Source: Actinomycetes bacterium
GTDB taxonomy: Bacteria; Actinomycetota; Humimicrobiia; Humimicrobiales; Humimicrobiaceae
DNA length: 9,108 nucleotides
NCBI GenBank assembly: GCA_030609215.1
Contig: JAUWCR010000037.1
Location: forward strand, 1-9,108
Reading direction: 5' to 3'
In this document: positions 1 to 7,613 of the stretch, one piece after another
Numbering within the stretch: position 1 is the stretch's first letter
Layout: each line of letters opens with the position of its first letter
The notes under the pieces: generated by a model
Database searches by the model: none
Seen by the model: only the letters and a program-made list of their open reading frames with translations
Told to the model about the DNA's origin: nothing
Position numbers and translations under genes: made by a program

Positions 1-148
1 TACTGAATTAATTCAATCACAACGTAGCTTAACTATGAATGTATATATTTTTCTAAATTTATATATTATAAAAAAATGTTTTATTTATTATCTAAAAAAT
101 TATATAATTATATATTCAATTATTAATACATTTAAATAAAATTATTTT

Positions 149-178
149 ATTACAAATGCTTAACGAATTAATTATAAA
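149..178 (+). promoter_or_regulatory. Possible promoter of the c-di-GMP sensor gene
   Basis: ATTACA at 149-154 (4 of 6 matches to the -35 consensus) is followed after 18 bp by TATAAA at 173-178 (5 of 6 to the -10 consensus). Transcription would start near 185, leaving a leader of only about 15 nt before the ATG at 200. The whole 1-199 stretch is extremely A/T-rich, so chance matches are easy and TATAAT-like words also occur further upstream (for example 103-108). I see no other feature in 1-199. Confidence 0.25.
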
Positions 179-199
179 TTTCAGCTAAATAATTAAAAT

Positions 200-2806
200 A
201 TGAGCATACAATTTATACCATTTTCAGTACTATTGATTATAGGAATACTGGCATCTGCAGCATTTATAATTTATATTATTATAAACAAGCCTACTTTCAA
301 TTATAAAGTGCTTATCACTCTTACAGCTGGAAATCTTATCTGGTTATTTGCGAATGGGATGGAACTATTATACTTAGGAATTAATGGTAAGATTTTCTGG
401 AATCAGATATCTTCTATTGGAATTGTAACAGTAACAATGTCATTTTTCATTTTCTCAATGCAATACTCAGGTAGTAAATTCTGGTTAAGATTTAAAAATA
501 TATTATATGTACTAATCTTACCAGCCATATACCTGATATTTGAAGCTACAAATAAATTTCATGGATTAATTATTAGCAAGTATGAGCTCACCAGTATTAA
601 TAATTACGTATTTATGACCAAGGAACATGGTTTAGTTTTCTGGATCTGGACAGTATACGCTTACATCTTTATTGTAATAAGTTACTATTACATTATAAGA
701 ATGATACTTTTCTCAATAAGATTTTATAGATGGCGTGCTTTGCTTTTATTGATTATCTCTATTGTACCAATAATTGCAAATATAATTTATCTATCAGGTT
801 TTAGTCCGTTTAGCTATTTAGATGCTACTCCCTTAATTCTTAGTATGAGCATATTAGTTATGATCCTGGGCGTAATAAAATTAAAATTAGGAGATATCAC
901 CTATATAGCAAGAGAGACACTAGTTGAAAATATGAGAGATGGAGTAATAGTCATAGATCAGAATAATTGTATTATTAGTCTTAATCCAATGACAAAAAAA
1001 TTACTTCATGCACCAGATATAAATTACATAGGTAAAAACATTAGCGAACTATGGCCAAACTATAATAGCTATATAGATAACAGTTCAAATCCACAAGAAG
1101 CATTCAAAGGAATAATGATTAGAGGAAAAACAAAAAAAAGAATTTATGAAATTAGAACTTCACCTTTTACTGATTACCAAAGAAAAGTAATAAGCCGAGC
1201 TATATTATTCTGGGATATTACTGAAAGGCAAAAAGCCGAAGAGGAATTAAAAACTAGACTTAAATTGTCAAAATTAATTGCAGAAACCACAGCAAAATTT
1301 ATTAACCCTCTTCGTGGAAGCATCAGTAAAAAAATTGATGCTTCCTTAAAGGAAATCGGTAGGATTGCTTGTGTAGATAGAAGTTATGTATTTCTATTTT
1401 CTAAAAACGGTAAGTTTATGAACAACTCAAATGAGTGGGCCGCTAAAGATATCAGTCCTCAAATAAATAATTTGCAAAATATTCCACTGGATCAATTACC
1501 CTGGTGGATGAAGAAATTAAAAAAATTTCAAATTATATATACAAAAGATATAAATAACCTCCCCAAAGAAGCCATGGCAACTAAAGAAGTATTAAAGGCA
1601 CAAAATATAAAATCAATCCTTGTAGTGCCAATGATTTTTGAAAATAAACTAGTCGGTTTTTTAGGTTTTGACTCAGTAAAGAAATATAAAATATGGAATA
1701 ACGACGATAAATCATTATTAAAAATTGTTGGCAATATTTTTGTAAATGCCATTCAAAAAGAAAGAGCAGAATTAAAAATAGATTACTTGACCTTTCATGA
1801 TAATCTTACTGGATTATACAATAGAGTATATTTTGAAGAAGAAATAAAAAGACTGGATACTGAAAGAAATCTTCCACTCTCCTTTATGATATGTGATTTA
1901 AACGGACTAAAAATAGTAAATAATGCATTAGGCTATAAATACGGAGATAAATTACTTATAAAAGTATCTGGTATTTTAAAAAAAACCTGCAGAAGAGACG
2001 ATATTATTGCAAGGTGGGGAGGAGACGAATTTGTTATATTACTGCCAGATACTTCGATAGAAGAAGTAAATAGAATAATTAATAGAACAAAAAAAATCCT
2101 TGATAAAACAAAGAAAGATAAAATACAGCCCAGCCTTGCAATTGGATTTGCAGCTAAAAAAGCTGAACATCAAGATATTAAAGATATAATCAAGGAAGCT
2201 GAAGATATGATGATGAGAAGAAAACTGATTGAAAAAAAGAGTATAGCAAATTCAATATTATCTTCACTTGAAAGATCACTATGGGAAAAAAGCCACGAAA
2301 CAGAAAGGCACGCAAGAAGAATTAGAGAACTTGCCACATTGCTTGGAAAAGAAATAAATCTTCCTTCTAACAAAATTGATGAACTTTCAATACTGTCCAG
2401 CCTTCATGATATAGGAAAAATTGCAATAGCTGAAAATATTCTTAAAAAGAAAAGTGCGCTTACCAAAGAGGAGTGGGAACTTATAAAAACACATACTGAA
2501 ATTGGCTACAGAATAGCAATTTCTTCAGAACATATTTCACATATTGCCAAAGATATAAGAGCACATCATGAATGGTGGGATGGAACTGGTTACCCACAGG
2601 GATTAAAGGGTACAGAAATATCTATTACTTCAAGAATAATCTCAATTGTAGATGCATATGATGTTATGAAAAATGGAAGGCCTTACAAAAAACCTATGAG
2701 TAACAATGAAGTTATTTCCGAGCTAACAAAATTTGCAGGTATTCAGTTTGATCCTTACCTTGTGAAGAAATTTATTAAGCTTATAAATAAAAATCCTCAA
2801 ACTTAA
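200..2806 (+). CDS. Membrane sensor with 7TM, PAS, GAF, GGDEF and HD-GYP domains (putative bifunctional c-di-GMP cyclase/phosphodiesterase)
   Basis: This 868-residue protein probably turns over the second messenger cyclic di-GMP at the membrane. Residues 1-230 form about seven hydrophobic helices, like the 7TM sensor module of histidine kinases. A PAS domain follows (about 238-345, ending in the WDITERQ type of exit motif), then a GAF domain (about 360-520). The GGDEF domain (about 528-640) has DNLTGLYNR at its entry, the metal ligand D566, guanine-contact residues N574 and D583, and an intact GGDEF signature at 607-611. R598 and D601 form the RxxD product-inhibition site exactly five residues before GGDEF. 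The HD-GYP phosphodiesterase domain (about 697-865) keeps H736-D737, H765 and the HHExxDGxGYP motif (789-799). Both catalytic halves therefore look active, so net direction is unknown and the N-terminal domains presumably decide it. The ATG at 200 has no clear Shine-Dalgarno sequence, but it sits directly before the first helix. The gene is monocistronic and converges on the tad operon. Domain calls are firm; the ligand is unknown. Confidence 0.93.
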   Translation: MSIQFIPFSVLLIIGILASAAFIIYIIINKPTFNYKVLITLTAGNLIWLFANGMELLYLGINGKIFWNQISSIGIVTVTMSFFIFSMQYSGSKFWLRFKNILYVLILPAIYLIFEATNKFHGLIISKYELTSINNYVFMTKEHGLVFWIWTVYAYIFIVISYYYIIRMILFSIRFYRWRALLLLIISIVPIIANIIYLSGFSPFSYLDATPLILSMSILVMILGVIKLKLGDITYIARETLVENMRDGVIVIDQNNCIISLNPMTKKLLHAPDINYIGKNISELWPNYNSYIDNSSNPQEAFKGIMIRGKTKKRIYEIRTSPFTDYQRKVISRAILFWDITERQKAEEELKTRLKLSKLIAETTAKFINPLRGSISKKIDASLKEIGRIACVDRSYVFLFSKNGKFMNNSNEWAAKDISPQINNLQNIPLDQLPWWMKKLKKFQIIYTKDINNLPKEAMATKEVLKAQNIKSILVVPMIFENKLVGFLGFDSVKKYKIWNNDDKSLLKIVGNIFVNAIQKERAELKIDYLTFHDNLTGLYNRVYFEEEIKRLDTERNLPLSFMICDLNGLKIVNNALGYKYGDKLLIKVSGILKKTCRRDDIIARWGGDEFVILLPDTSIEEVNRIINRTKKILDKTKKDKIQPSLAIGFAAKKAEHQDIKDIIKEAEDMMMRRKLIEKKSIANSILSSLERSLWEKSHETERHARRIRELATLLGKEINLPSNKIDELSILSSLHDIGKIAIAENILKKKSALTKEEWELIKTHTEIGYRIAISSEHISHIAKDIRAHHEWWDGTGYPQGLKGTEISITSRIISIVDAYDVMKNGRPYKKPMSNNEVISELTKFAGIQFDPYLVKKFIKLINKNPQT

Positions 2807-3744
2807 AATAATAAAAAATCTCCGCCAACAGAAAATATGAGCGGTCCTCCTACAAGAATTATAAATGAGGGTAAAATTAAAAAGACCAGTGGGAACAGCA
2901 TCATCAGTGTTACTTTCCTTGCTTTTCTTTCAACATTCTGAGATATTTCAAATTTCATATAATTAGATTTCTGTTTTAATACCTCGCTCATTGATGAACC
3001 ATATTTCTCAGCCTGCATGAGCAGAAAAAGTAGATTTTTAAAATCTTCGGTGGTATTCCTTGCCATTATATTCCTGTAAGCCTTTATTTTTCCCATGCCA
3101 TAATCAATATCTTTTAAAAACCTCTCCAGTTCCAGGCAAATACTGCCTCTATATTTTTCAATTAATATTTTGATAGAGTTGTAAATGTTTTGACCTGATA
3201 ATGTTGCTATATACAACAGATCTATAATATATGGAAGGTCTTTATTTAAATCCTCCAATCTTCTATTATTATACCTATTTAACAAAAAGTCTGGAATAAA
3301 AAAACCAACTACTCCGCAAATCATACCCATACTAATAGAAGTTAACGTATTAACTCCAATAAAACTACCTGCTGCAATACATAAAAAAAGAATAATTATT
3401 TTATAGCCTAAAAATGCATTAAAATTAATAGCAAATTTTTTCTCACTACCTAATATATTTAAAACTTCATTAATTTTTTTATGCTTGCTGTTTCTATAAA
3501 TACAGCTCAGAATCTTTCCAATTTTTTCTGCCAATAAATTAAATCTAAAAATAATGCTATTTTTTAATTTCCCACTTTCTATTTTCTGCCTGTTCTTAAT
3601 TTCAGTACCTTCATTTCTATATCTGGAGCTATTTACCCTTATGAAATAAAAAAGACCACAGATAAAAAATAAATAGTATGAAAATATAATTATATACGCA
3701 GCCATTCTCCTGCAACCAGCTTTCTTATACTTTACTTTTACCAA
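2803..3744 (-). CDS. tadC: TadC-like inner-membrane platform protein of the Tad pilus (T2SSF family)
   Basis: This is the second of the paired polytopic membrane proteins that form the base of a Tad/Flp pilus assembly machine, where they are thought to pass motion from the CpaF ATPase to the growing fibre. An N-terminal helix (about 15-36) is followed by a basic cytoplasmic stretch, two helices (about 113-153), the T2SSF cytoplasmic domain (about 168-275, starting LNKDLPYIIDLL, with the conserved EKYGSSMSEVLKQ segment at 246-258) and a C-terminal helix (about 280-305) preceded by the TadC-typical RKVTLMMLFPLVF segment. The start is uncertain. The longest frame begins with TTG at 3744 without a ribosome site. 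The ATG at 3705 (residue 14) sits just before the first helix, but GGAG lies only 1 nt from it. The gene is last in the operon, 43 bp after tadB. Its stop codon overlaps that of the convergent sensor gene. Confidence 0.88.
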   Translation of the reverse strand: MVKVKYKKAGCRRMAAYIIIFSYYLFFICGLFYFIRVNSSRYRNEGTEIKNRQKIESGKLKNSIIFRFNLLAEKIGKILSCIYRNSKHKKINEVLNILGSEKKFAINFNAFLGYKIIILFLCIAAGSFIGVNTLTSISMGMICGVVGFFIPDFLLNRYNNRRLEDLNKDLPYIIDLLYIATLSGQNIYNSIKILIEKYRGSICLELERFLKDIDYGMGKIKAYRNIMARNTTEDFKNLLFLLMQAEKYGSSMSEVLKQKSNYMKFEISQNVERKARKVTLMMLFPLVFLILPSFIILVGGPLIFSVGGDFLLF

Positions 3745-3787
3745 TACAAAATTATTTTCTAATACTCATTTATTTCTCAATATTTTT

Positions 3788-4666
3788 TCATCTTCCAATA
3801 TTTAGAATTTTTTTTATCACAATAATTCCAGCAATTTCCAGACTCCCCCCAACAAGCAGCAGCATGCTTCCAAGGCTGCTAGAAAAAAATATTCTAACTG
3901 TATCATTCATGAAAATATATAATGCAATCAAAACAAAAATAGGAAAAAAAGAAATAATGTTTCCTGAATACTTGCTTTGAAGGGTCATTGTCCTTATTTG
4001 AGACTTAGCTTTTAGACTATATTGCAATGTATCATTAATATTGCCCAGTACGATAATAAGATCTCCACCTATCTTATTATTTATTTTTAGAGCACTTACT
4101 AAAAGTTTTATTTCCCTGCTATCACATCTTAATGCAAATCTATCTAAAGCTTCATCCATAGTAAAATTAAGCTCTAATTCATTTACCATTTTTTTTAAAT
4201 ATTTTTTTAGTGGTTTTTTGGACCAATCGATGGAATCTTTAAAAATATTTCTTACTGTCTTTCCTGCTTTTAGCATAATTATCATATTGTTTATAAATTC
4301 TATCAGTTGGTTATGAAGTAAATCCTTTCTTCTGCTATCTATTCCTCCAATAAAATCAAGTATAAAAATAATCGAACAAATAGTTAAAAATAAACTAAAT
4401 ACAAAATTTTCAAAGAAAAGGTAAAAAAGCAAGCTAAAAACTATAAGTGATAAGAAAATTAAAACTTGCCTATTTAGCCTATGCCTGGCAAGCCAATTTT
4501 TAAAAACTTTACTATCACTATAACTGCTTCCCTTAACAGATATTAAATTCATACTGATGCTTCTTACCATTATTAACTTTTTTAACCCAAACAGCCCTGA
4601 TATTACAGTAAAAACAGTTATGATTGGAATTATAACATTGCCTATGGAATTAACATTTGAAATCAA
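3788..4666 (-). CDS. tadB: TadB-like inner-membrane platform protein of the Tad pilus (T2SSF family)
   Basis: This 292-residue protein is the first of the two platform proteins, expected to sit in the cytoplasmic membrane and bind CpaF and TadC. Helices are visible at about 8-28, 67-106 (a pair), 234-253 and 265-287. The T2SSF domain between them (about 115-230) has the family's LLHNQLIEFINNMIIMLKAG opening and the GGDLIIVLGNINDTLQ segment (200-215), equivalent to the GG-L--VL--I--T pattern of TadB proteins. The start is TTG at 4666. AGAGG at 4679-4675 lies 8 nt before it, and the next ATG (residue 33) would remove the first helix. The TTG lies inside the end of cpaF, a 17-bp overlap that suggests translational coupling. 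The TadB assignment rather than TadC rests on its place directly after cpaF and on the GG-L--VL segment. Confidence 0.9.
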   Translation of the reverse strand: MISNVNSIGNVIIPIITVFTVISGLFGLKKLIMVRSISMNLISVKGSSYSDSKVFKNWLARHRLNRQVLIFLSLIVFSLLFYLFFENFVFSLFLTICSIIFILDFIGGIDSRRKDLLHNQLIEFINNMIIMLKAGKTVRNIFKDSIDWSKKPLKKYLKKMVNELELNFTMDEALDRFALRCDSREIKLLVSALKINNKIGGDLIIVLGNINDTLQYSLKAKSQIRTMTLQSKYSGNIISFFPIFVLIALYIFMNDTVRIFFSSSLGSMLLLVGGSLEIAGIIVIKKILNIGR

Positions 4667-5984
4667 ATTCTAAACCTCTGTCTCTAATCTTTTTTATAAA
4701 AACCGGTATATAGCCCGTAAACTTAAGACAACCTTCACCTTGCTTATAATAACTATTATCTTTTTTATATCTATCAGTTTCACATTTGCCTGTTTTGTAA
4801 TTACTGCCCTCACCTAAATTTTCATTTTGAAAACTAAAGATATCTTTTACTTCTATAATTGTATTACTGCCAATAGACTCGCTTGTATTTATTATTTCGC
4901 TCACTCGAGCTAATAATCTCTGACCATTCTGCAATCTCCCAAGGTGGATAACCATATCAATTGATGAAGCTATCATTCTCCTTGCAGAAGAAGGATTTAA
5001 ATTCAGGCCAGCCATAAGCAGCATGGTTTCTAGCCTCGATATTAAATCATCAGGTGAGTTAGCATGAACAGTTGACATAGAACCACTATGGCCGGTATTC
5101 ATTGCTTGAAGAACGTCAACAGCTTCCTCACCTCTTGTCTCTCCAACTATTATTCTATCAGGCCTCATCCTTAATGAATTTCTTACCAAATCCCTTATTG
5201 TTATCTGACCCTTGCCTTCCAAATTTGGAGGTCTGCTTTCAAGCTTTACAACATGCGGTAATTTTAAGTTTAATTCCAGAGTATCCTCAATTGTAATAAT
5301 TCTTTCATCCTGGGGAATAAAATTAGAAATCACATTCAGAAACGTTGTTTTTCCAGTGGCTGTCGCTCCAATAATTATTGTATTAATTTTACTCTGAACA
5401 CATACTTTTATAAAATTAGCAATTTCCTTATTTAATGTTCCAATTTCTATTAAATCATCTATATTCATTAAAGTTTTTTTAAACTTCCTTATGGTTACAA
5501 CAATATCATTTAAAGATATTGGACTTAAAACAACATTAATTCTTGACCCATCACTCAATCTTGCATCAACCATTGGAGAACTTTCGTCCACTCTAAGCCC
5601 CAGCGGACTTAATATTTTCTCAACTAAATTTTTTATATGACCATTATTCCTGAATTTAACTTCTGATTTATCAATCACACCCTCTTCCTCTATATAAATA
5701 TCATTAAAGTTATTTATCATAATCTCAGTAACTTTATCATCACTTATTAAGAAACTTATGGGTCCAAATTCAAAAGTATCTTCATAGATTTCTTTTACTA
5801 TTCCTTCAATTTCACTCTCACTAATCATAATCCTGTCTTTTTCTACAATTTCTCTTAGGACCCTATTAATTTTTTCCATTCTTTCTGCAGGAGAAAAAAC
5901 TTCCAAACCGCTAACATCAATATTCTTAACTAAATTCTTACTTACATAATCTATAACTAAAAAATCACTCTCGTTAGCTTCCAT
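4650..5984 (-). CDS. cpaF: CpaF/TadA-type secretion ATPase, motor of the Tad pilus
   Basis: This is the hexameric cytoplasmic ATPase that powers fibre assembly, of the CpaF/TadA branch of the type II/IV secretion ATPases. From the ATG at 5984 it has 444 residues, normal for the family. The N-terminal domain (about 60-175) carries the FGPISFLISDDKVTEIMIN segment typical of CpaF. The catalytic domain has a Walker A GATATGKT (206-213), an Asp box ITIED (230-234), Walker B-region RPDRIIVGETRG (274-285) and a His box STVHANS (304-310); all key residues are present. The C-terminal FTGYIPVFIKKI segment (422-433) matches the family's conserved end. It follows a polar Lys/Tyr-rich linker with two cysteines (about 390-420). 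An in-frame TTG at 6035 and an ATG at 5999 could add 17 or 5 residues. I prefer 5984 because GAGAG lies 8 nt upstream and the extra residues look hydrophobic and unrelated. It overlaps cpaE by 11 bp. Confidence 0.96.
   Translation of the reverse strand: MEANESDFLVIDYVSKNLVKNIDVSGLEVFSPAERMEKINRVLREIVEKDRIMISESEIEGIVKEIYEDTFEFGPISFLISDDKVTEIMINNFNDIYIEEEGVIDKSEVKFRNNGHIKNLVEKILSPLGLRVDESSPMVDARLSDGSRINVVLSPISLNDIVVTIRKFKKTLMNIDDLIEIGTLNKEIANFIKVCVQSKINTIIIGATATGKTTFLNVISNFIPQDERIITIEDTLELNLKLPHVVKLESRPPNLEGKGQITIRDLVRNSLRMRPDRIIVGETRGEEAVDVLQAMNTGHSGSMSTVHANSPDDLISRLETMLLMAGLNLNPSSARRMIASSIDMVIHLGRLQNGQRLLARVSEIINTSESIGSNTIIEVKDIFSFQNENLGEGSNYKTGKCETDRYKKDNSYYKQGEGCLKFTGYIPVFIKKIRDRGLEFDFKC
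4675..4679 (-). promoter_or_regulatory. Ribosome binding site for the TTG start of tadB, inside cpaF
   Basis: AGAGG on the minus strand lies 8 nt before the TTG at 4666 and is made from the cpaF codons for Arg-Gly near its end. This places the tadB initiation signals inside the cpaF reading frame, consistent with coupled translation. Confidence 0.5.
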
Positions 5985-6741
5985 AATCCAAACTCTCATA
6001 AAGTTTATTTGAATAATCAATAATATTTCTAACAATTCTAAGATTGTAGTTAAAAATAGAAAAAGGTCCTCTATTTAAAAACAAGAATTCAATATCTCTA
6101 TCATATGGAATAAAAGCTTTGATAGGATGCCTTACAAAATTATTTATCCTAGAGAAAGAAATAGCTGGTCTTACATTAAATTTATTTATTACAATGTCAA
6201 AACTATAAGAATAATCCATCCCGGAAATACTGTCGAGCAAAATATCTAAATTACTTATAGATATAATGTCAGGTTGAGAAATAATAATAAACTTATCAAT
6301 ATCTTTTAAAAGATCTAATTTTTTCAGGTTAAATAAATAATATGGAAAATCAATACATATGATATCAAAGTAATTTTTTAAAACATCCAGAAATGTTTCC
6401 AGGTTGCTGTTATAAAAAATCTTATTCTTTTCAAGTTTAAGCGGAGGCAATATTACATTTAAACTATTATCAAAATTTACAACCAATCTTTTTAAGACAG
6501 ATGCATCCATTTTACAAATTACGTTTTCAATATCTCCAAGGTCCCTTAAATTATCCCCAGATACATCAAAAATAATCCTGCTATCCTTCTTCCCAATATT
6601 TAAATCCAGGAGAACTATGTTTTTACTGATACTTTTTGCTAAATAGGTTGAAATACAATAGGATATAAAACTGCTTCCACATCCACCTTTGCTGCCAGAA
6701 AACAGCAGTGTTTTTGATTCACATTTATTTAGTTTTGACAA
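5974..6741 (-). CDS. cpaE: CpaE/TadZ-like MinD-family ATPase of the Tad pilus, with an altered P-loop
   Basis: CpaE/TadZ proteins are ParA/MinD-fold ATPases that place Tad machines at a cell site such as the pole. This 255-residue protein has the deviant Walker A region GSKGGCGSSF (16-25). The signature lysine K18 is present, but the usual GKT lysine is replaced by serine, as in several CpaE/TadZ proteins. NIVLLDLNIGKKD (41-53) is the first switch region, IICIDFP (127-133, D131) is the Walker B strand, and FIIISQPD (151-158) and VINKFN (184-189) complete the MinD core. IPYDRDIEFL (211-220) matches the C-terminal CpaE pattern IPYD. The N-terminal receiver-like domain of Caulobacter-type CpaE is absent. 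The start is TTG at 6741, supported by a strong ribosome site AGGGGAG 5 nt upstream. The stop lies within the start of cpaF and the gene begins 17 bp after cpaB. A general MinD-like ATPase is the alternative, but the operon position favours CpaE. Confidence 0.88.
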   Translation of the reverse strand: MSKLNKCESKTLLFSGSKGGCGSSFISYCISTYLAKSISKNIVLLDLNIGKKDSRIIFDVSGDNLRDLGDIENVICKMDASVLKRLVVNFDNSLNVILPPLKLEKNKIFYNSNLETFLDVLKNYFDIICIDFPYYLFNLKKLDLLKDIDKFIIISQPDIISISNLDILLDSISGMDYSYSFDIVINKFNVRPAISFSRINNFVRHPIKAFIPYDRDIEFLFLNRGPFSIFNYNLRIVRNIIDYSNKLYESLDYGS

Positions 6742-6746
6742 TGATT

Positions 6747-6753
6747 CTCCCCT
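6747..6753 (-). promoter_or_regulatory. Strong ribosome binding site fixing the TTG start of cpaE
   Basis: On the minus strand AGGGGAG is followed by a 5-nt spacer (AATCA) and TTG. It is the best Shine-Dalgarno sequence in the window and lies entirely in the 17-bp gap after the cpaB stop. No in-frame ATG occurs near it, so it decides the TTG start. Confidence 0.75.
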
Positions 6754-6758
6754 GATTT

Positions 6759-7517
6759 TTAGTATCTAATTGTATTACTCTGGGAACATATGGACAAATT
6801 AAGCATCCCTCTTTCCAGAGCTAAAAATACTTCTTCTGCTTCTTCGGATTTTAAATAAAAAGTTAATATTAAAAAATCCATGTAACTAGAACTGCTGCAA
6901 TCATCTTCAAGCATTGTTCCCAATAAAAAATCCCCACTGCTATTATTTTCCCTTAGATAACCATCTTCACTGTAGTTATATTCCAGAAGGATTATTTCTT
7001 TCCCGCAAAGGATGGTATTTGATATAAGCTCACCCCCTGTTTGATCATAGTATGTAGAAATTATATCCACCCTATCACCAACTTTTATAAGTGACCTGTC
7101 CCCATAAAAATTTAACGGAATACTAACTGCCCGTAAATCCTTAGGAATATATATTGAAAAACTTAGATATGTATTTTCAATTAATTCTTGCCCTTCAATT
7201 TTATCCTTAGAGATGATTTCACCTTCTGCTATATTCTCAATAACTTTCTTTCCTAAAATTTGATTTATGTCTAATATAAATTTCTTGCTAAAAATATTTT
7301 TCGGGATCTTCTGTTTCTCTAAGAAATCTTCAGATATTTCCTCCCCGCTTTCAATATCAAACCTGGCGATATATATCTCCTGATATTCAAAACTTTCTGT
7401 GCTGCTGGACTTTAGATTACTTATATACCAGTATATTAATACTCCTCCAATGAGGGCTGCTATAATAAAAATAATCCCAAATACTTTTTGTCTTATAATT
7501 AAAGTTAATCTATTCAT
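6759..7517 (-). CDS. cpaB: CpaB/RcpC-like SAF-domain protein of the Tad pilus
   Basis: CpaB (RcpC) is an envelope protein of Tad machines, anchored in the membrane with most of its chain outside the cytoplasm. In secretin-bearing bacteria it works with the CpaC channel. The protein has a short basic N-terminus, one signal-anchor helix (about 12-32) and a SAF-type domain (about 46-108: YIARFDIESGEEISEDFLEK, then IPKN, ending IAEGEIISKDKIEG). A CpaB core follows (about 127-180) with LRAVSIPLN (128-136) and the conserved VGDRVDIISTY (146-156). The C-terminal part (about 195-252) includes an acidic, serine-rich patch DDCSSSS and the FYLKSEEAEEVFLALERG helix, matching the family's T-AV-PEQAE-L-LA segment. 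At 252 residues it is within the usual size range. The ATG at 7517 has only a weak AGAAG-type site just upstream. It is first in the operon, below the promoter candidate at 7614-7642. Confidence 0.9.
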   Translation of the reverse strand: MNRLTLIIRQKVFGIIFIIAALIGGVLIYWYISNLKSSSTESFEYQEIYIARFDIESGEEISEDFLEKQKIPKNIFSKKFILDINQILGKKVIENIAEGEIISKDKIEGQELIENTYLSFSIYIPKDLRAVSIPLNFYGDRSLIKVGDRVDIISTYYDQTGGELISNTILCGKEIILLEYNYSEDGYLRENNSSGDFLLGTMLEDDCSSSSYMDFLILTFYLKSEEAEEVFLALERGMLNLSICSQSNTIRY

Positions 7518-7613
7518 ACTTCTTTTTACTTTTTATCACTTTACTAAATACAATATCTATTTCTAGATATAATCTCTTTTTAAATAAAAGCTACTGAGCT
7601 TATGTGTTTAGAT

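Noticed and set aside
2..139. Open + strand frame of 45 codons running in from the left edge
   Set aside because: The translation is dominated by Ile, Tyr, Lys and Asn as expected from random A/T-rich DNA. It has no recognisable domain, and the region looks like a promoter/intergenic stretch. It could be the tail of an upstream gene, but I cannot support that.
5..173. The word GAATTAATT present at 5-13 and again at 165-173
   Set aside because: Short A/T-only-type words recur often in this composition, and there is no spacing or symmetry that suggests a site.
1528..2373. Two minus-strand open frames inside the c-di-GMP sensor gene
   Set aside because: They are antisense shadows of the GAF and GGDEF to HD-GYP region, with low-complexity translations.
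3752..3769. Five-codon minicistron (ATG to TAA) in the gap between tadB and tadC on the minus strand
   Set aside because: No convincing ribosome site precedes it, and such short frames are expected by chance in this base composition.
4041..4316. 91-codon open frame on the + strand inside tadB
   Set aside because: It is antisense to a clear TadB gene, mirrors that gene's hydrophobic pattern and has no ribosome site or family match.
5102..5397. Two overlapping open frames on the + strand inside cpaF
   Set aside because: They run antisense through the conserved Walker and His-box region of CpaF, whose coding constraint explains the absence of stops.
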